Shown: positions 45,001-46,127 of the stretch, piece after piece
Layout of the letters: every line of letters begins with the position of its first letter
Position numbering within the stretch: the stretch's first letter is position 1
From: Methanomicrobiales archaeon
GTDB taxonomy: Archaea; Halobacteriota; Methanomicrobia; Methanomicrobiales; Methanospirillaceae
Reading direction: 5' to 3'
Assembly: GCA_025350045.1 (NCBI GenBank)
Contig: JANXYM010000056.1
Span: forward strand, 1 to 46,127
DNA length: 46,127 nt
Translations under genes and position numbers: made by a program
Notes under the pieces: generated by a model
What the model was told of the DNA's origin: nothing
Databases searched by the model: none
Seen by the model: the letters and a program-made list of their open reading frames with translations, nothing else

Positions 45001-45169
45001 ATTTCTCGGAAAATCCCTTGTTGTTATCCACGTCCCAGCCAAGCGCAGAGAAAAATTTATCGACAAATTCCCGCCGTAGTTGCGTCTCATTATAATTTCC
45101 CTGAATGTATGCCTGACGATGAAATTCAAAGCGCTCGATAAGAGAGAGAATCGGATCCGGGGCTGGCAT
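42047..45169 (-). CDS. Type IIG (Eco57I-like) restriction-modification enzyme
   Basis: 1040 aa from ATG 45169 (MPAPDPILSLIERFEFHRQ); the next start upstream is TTG. N-terminal nuclease: FFDYTFRIGG and FLVETKKPS give the D-ExK triad. A helical connector leads to the N6-adenine methylase: ILDPACGSGSFLIGAYQFL (motif I) and VIGNPPYVRQ (motif IV NPPY), then a TaqI-C-like target recognition region and a C-terminal coiled coil (HDRMVALVTQMLDMNKKLQEARLEQE). Cutting and methylation are in one polypeptide. Codon use becomes A+T-rich in the recognition domain (42300-43400), a sign of domain exchange. Its stop overlaps the DUF4258 start. Confidence 0.92.
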   Translation of the reverse strand: MPAPDPILSLIERFEFHRQAYIQGNYNETQLRREFVDKFFSALGWDVDNNKGFSEKYKEVMHEEPVRIRGTTLFFDYTFRIGGARKFLVETKKPSVRIKDAAEAALQIRRYAWNQKLPLSILTNFEEFAIYDCRIKPENGDAASKARIEYFTYKEYPGKWDWLVSIISPESIQLGSFDKYAETTKGKRGTASVDDDILAEIEQWRDALAKNIALRNPSLTVEELNSIVQRTIDRILFLRICEDRGIEEYETLHKLLEGEGIYERLCQLFRNADDKYNSGLFHFQQEPDWDESPDTLSLTVAMDDKVLKGIIKRLYFPDSQYEFSLIPPAILGHVYEQFLGKVIRLTDGHQAKVEYKPEVKKAGGVFYTPQYIVEYIVKHTVGELVKDKTPREVSKLRILDPACGSGSFLIGAYQFLLDWHRDWYIANLVPVFKEKNSVTDPAVLALLPEQAPRKKKSAATIDLPIYKSGTGKEVRLSEHMRSDWKLTTAEKKRILLNNLFGVDIDQQAVEVTKLSLLLKVLEEENQETVSKQLTITAERALPSLDHNIKCGNSLIGWDILTPEMPSDEVKRINPFDWAKEFAPVMAAGGFDAVIGNPPYVRQESLGSEFKEYAKKNYETYVGTADLYVYFFEKGHKLLRKEGFFGVICANKFMRSNYGINLRSFLSAKSKLLQIIDFGELPVFQNASTFPAIFLTQNLSPNEQNFVYAPVKELNFSSLDEEVKTIGQNLNSASLKNNTWTLTNNSETKIIEKLNKVGIPLGQYVKNEIYWGIKTGSNKVFVIDEKQKESLIQKDQMSSEIIKPFIIGDEIRKYRINFNKKYLIFSRRGIKISDYPAILEYLKPFKNQLMPKPKDWQGETWEGRKQGSYQWYELQDSVDYFQEFEKPKIIFPDIAKESRMTFDSTGLYVGNTGYIIPKNDLYLLGVLNSKLIFSYYKRIATVIGDPDKGGRLRWFSQDVVKIPIRTINPNDSADITRHDRMVALVTQMLDMNKKLQEARLEQEKTMLSRQIEATDGAIDKLVYELYGLTAEEIAIVEGNTK

Positions 45170-45263
45170 TAGTAGTGATCTTTTTCCCGGAGGCGTTAAA
45201 CCTGTTGAAAATATTTTTTGTTTGTCCCAGCAATCATTCCGGTAACCCTTTTTAAAATCCAGT

Positions 45264-45274
45264 GAATATATCAA
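45264..45274 (-). promoter_or_regulatory. TATA-like box of the type IIG gene
   Basis: TTGATATATTC on the - strand, about 100 nt before ATG 45169; predicted transcript start near 45240 gives a 70-nt leader. Confidence 0.4.
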
Positions 45275-45301
45275 ATGGACCTCAACTATGGGTTATCCTA
45301 C

Positions 45302-45770
45302 CCCCCAAAAAAACGAGTAAACCCCGATCGCAAAAACCCCCAATCCGGGCATTTTACGGGCTTTGATTTTCAAATCTCTCCAAAATGGACTCCGATTAGG
45401 TGAAAATGAGGCCCTGTTCGATCGAAAACTCCTGGAGTATTTACATAAACAGGGGGTTCGGATCATGTCAGACAACCGTCTGCCCGGATAGTCTTTCCTG
45501 ACCCAAAAGATGTACTATTCCGGGCCCTGAACGGGCTCCAATTTGCATTTTTCTGTATCGATTTCCCGGTTTTTGAAGAGGTGTGTCCACCACCCGGAAA
45601 AATACTGTTTAAAACGCTTATTTTCCAAAATTACCTCCATTAATCGGTTTTTGTCCCTGCTCTTTAGCGGGCTCCGGTTGGTCGCGGCACCCCATTTCAG
45701 GTCATATCGGGTGAGAAAGACGATGGAAAAGGCCACTGTTGCCCGATAGTGCGATCACGTCGGAGAAAGT
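45302..45770 (-). repeat. Dispersed repeat E1, copy B (inverted)
   Basis: Reverse-complement copy of 23548-24020. The outer parts align closely (for example TGTCTGACATGATCCG, CCAGGAGTTTTCGAT, CCTAATCGGAGYCCAT as pattern, and GGGTTTTTGCGAT). A central block around 45601-45635 (CTGTTTAAAACGC..ATTTTC) aligns better with copy A in the same orientation than in the inverted one. It lies directly upstream of the restriction gene promoter. Confidence 0.8.
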
Positions 45771-45989
45771 GGGGAGATTACAGGTTTATTCAGGTTTTTT
45801 GGTGTTGGAATAATTCTGTTTTGCAGGAGAATGCGTGTACAGATTTTTCCAAAAAAAAAGTTTCCGGATTTTTCTTTAAAAGCCCAAATGATTTTTCCGA
45901 ATTTCCCGGGAGCCGCCAAATTTTTTTGGGATTTTGGGGCTCTGTTGAAGACCTATTTTTCTGCGATTCGCTTCTTCTTACTGCCAGTT

Positions 45990-46127
45990 TGGAGGGTGAC
46001 CCCTCTCTCCCCCAGAGGGGGAGGCAGCCCAAGGCGGGTATCCCCTTGACCCCCGGTTTTTCATCAGCATCCTTAAAATCTGTCGCAGTATTGGGGATGC
46101 CTGAGGTGGCGGGGGCAAAAAGCACGA
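45990..46127 (-). repeat. Dispersed repeat E2, copy B (inverted, cut by window edge)
   Basis: Reverse-complement copy of 24077-24215, sharing GGGGGTCAAGGGGA, TGCCTCCCCCTC and the TCGTGCTT start. The copy reaches the window end. No gene is seen from 45275 to 46127; frames here are open only by composition. Confidence 0.75.

Noticed and set aside
45790-46125. 111-codon frame at the right end
   Set aside because: No domain, low-complexity product, and it lies over repeat E2 and A+T-rich filler.

Overview
The window looks like chromosomal DNA of a hydrogenotrophic methanogenic archaeon, most likely Methanomicrobiales and Methanoregula-like. This is inferred from an intact set of methanogenesis marker genes with methyl-coenzyme M reductase component A2, a type III RuBisCO/AMP-pathway isomerase, a Cdc48/VCP ATPase, RadB, archaeal core-MetE methionine synthase, archaeal-type AspRS, a PGF-CTERM surface protein, PAS proteins without kinase domains, TATA-like elements about 25 nt upstream of starts, and T-run terminators. 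No rRNA, tRNA, CRISPR array or transposase gene was recognised.

Layout. (1) 1-5131: defence genes on the + strand: the 3' end of a DUF5131 (phage Gp37/Gp68-like) gene, a Fic AMPylase, and HsdR, whose start overlaps the fic stop. The rest of the type I locus (hsdM, hsdS) must lie elsewhere, probably upstream. (2) 5132-5828: gene-free DNA with a degenerate repeat phased at 25 bp and an 87-bp direct repeat. (3) 6363-14598, - strand: the core of the window, a tightly overlapping MCR-activation operon atwA-mmp3-mmp6-mmp5-mmp15-mmp17-mmp7 ending in an AhpD-like gene, preceded by a soluble P-type-ATPase-like HAD gene. (4) 14659-23196: housekeeping genes: R15P isomerase, DapF, a five-PAS regulator, RadB, LarC and Cdc48. 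(5) 23197-24419: gene-poor DNA with an unlisted 45-aa membrane protein, two dispersed repeats (E1, E2) and a second 25-bp-phased array. (6) 24420-38294: surface proteins, TauE/SafE transporter, isochorismatase-like hydrolase, solitary Dam-type methylase, acyl-CoA synthetase, a tandem pair of RecA-fold proteins lacking the Walker A lysine, amidotransferase, lipoprotein hydrolase, zinc-ribbon membrane protein, MesB, AspRS. (7) 38423-45169, - strand: a second defence/toxin island: wHTH regulator - Panacea-like protein - MazF; a remnant of Mrr; a zinc-ribbon protein; a HEPN-like gene fused to a copy of the restriction enzyme tail; and a single-chain type IIG restriction-modification enzyme translationally coupled to a DUF4258-YgiT pair. 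(8) 45275-46127: inverted copies of E1 and E2, about 21 kb from the first copies.

How the genes work together. The mmp/atwA operon serves ATP-dependent reductive activation of the nickel enzyme MCR; Mmp15 retains the two cysteines expected of a [4Fe-4S] archerase-type ATPase. The AhpD-like thiol protein at its end is a plausible redox accessory. The two defence blocks show turnover (truncated mrr, duplicated restriction-gene tail, divergent repeat copies). The most promising less-described signals are the two 25-bp-phased palindromic repeat arrays, the regulator-Panacea-MazF cassette with its operator, the R-M/toxin-antitoxin translational coupling, and the Walker-less RecA pair with a nearly identical 74-bp tract.
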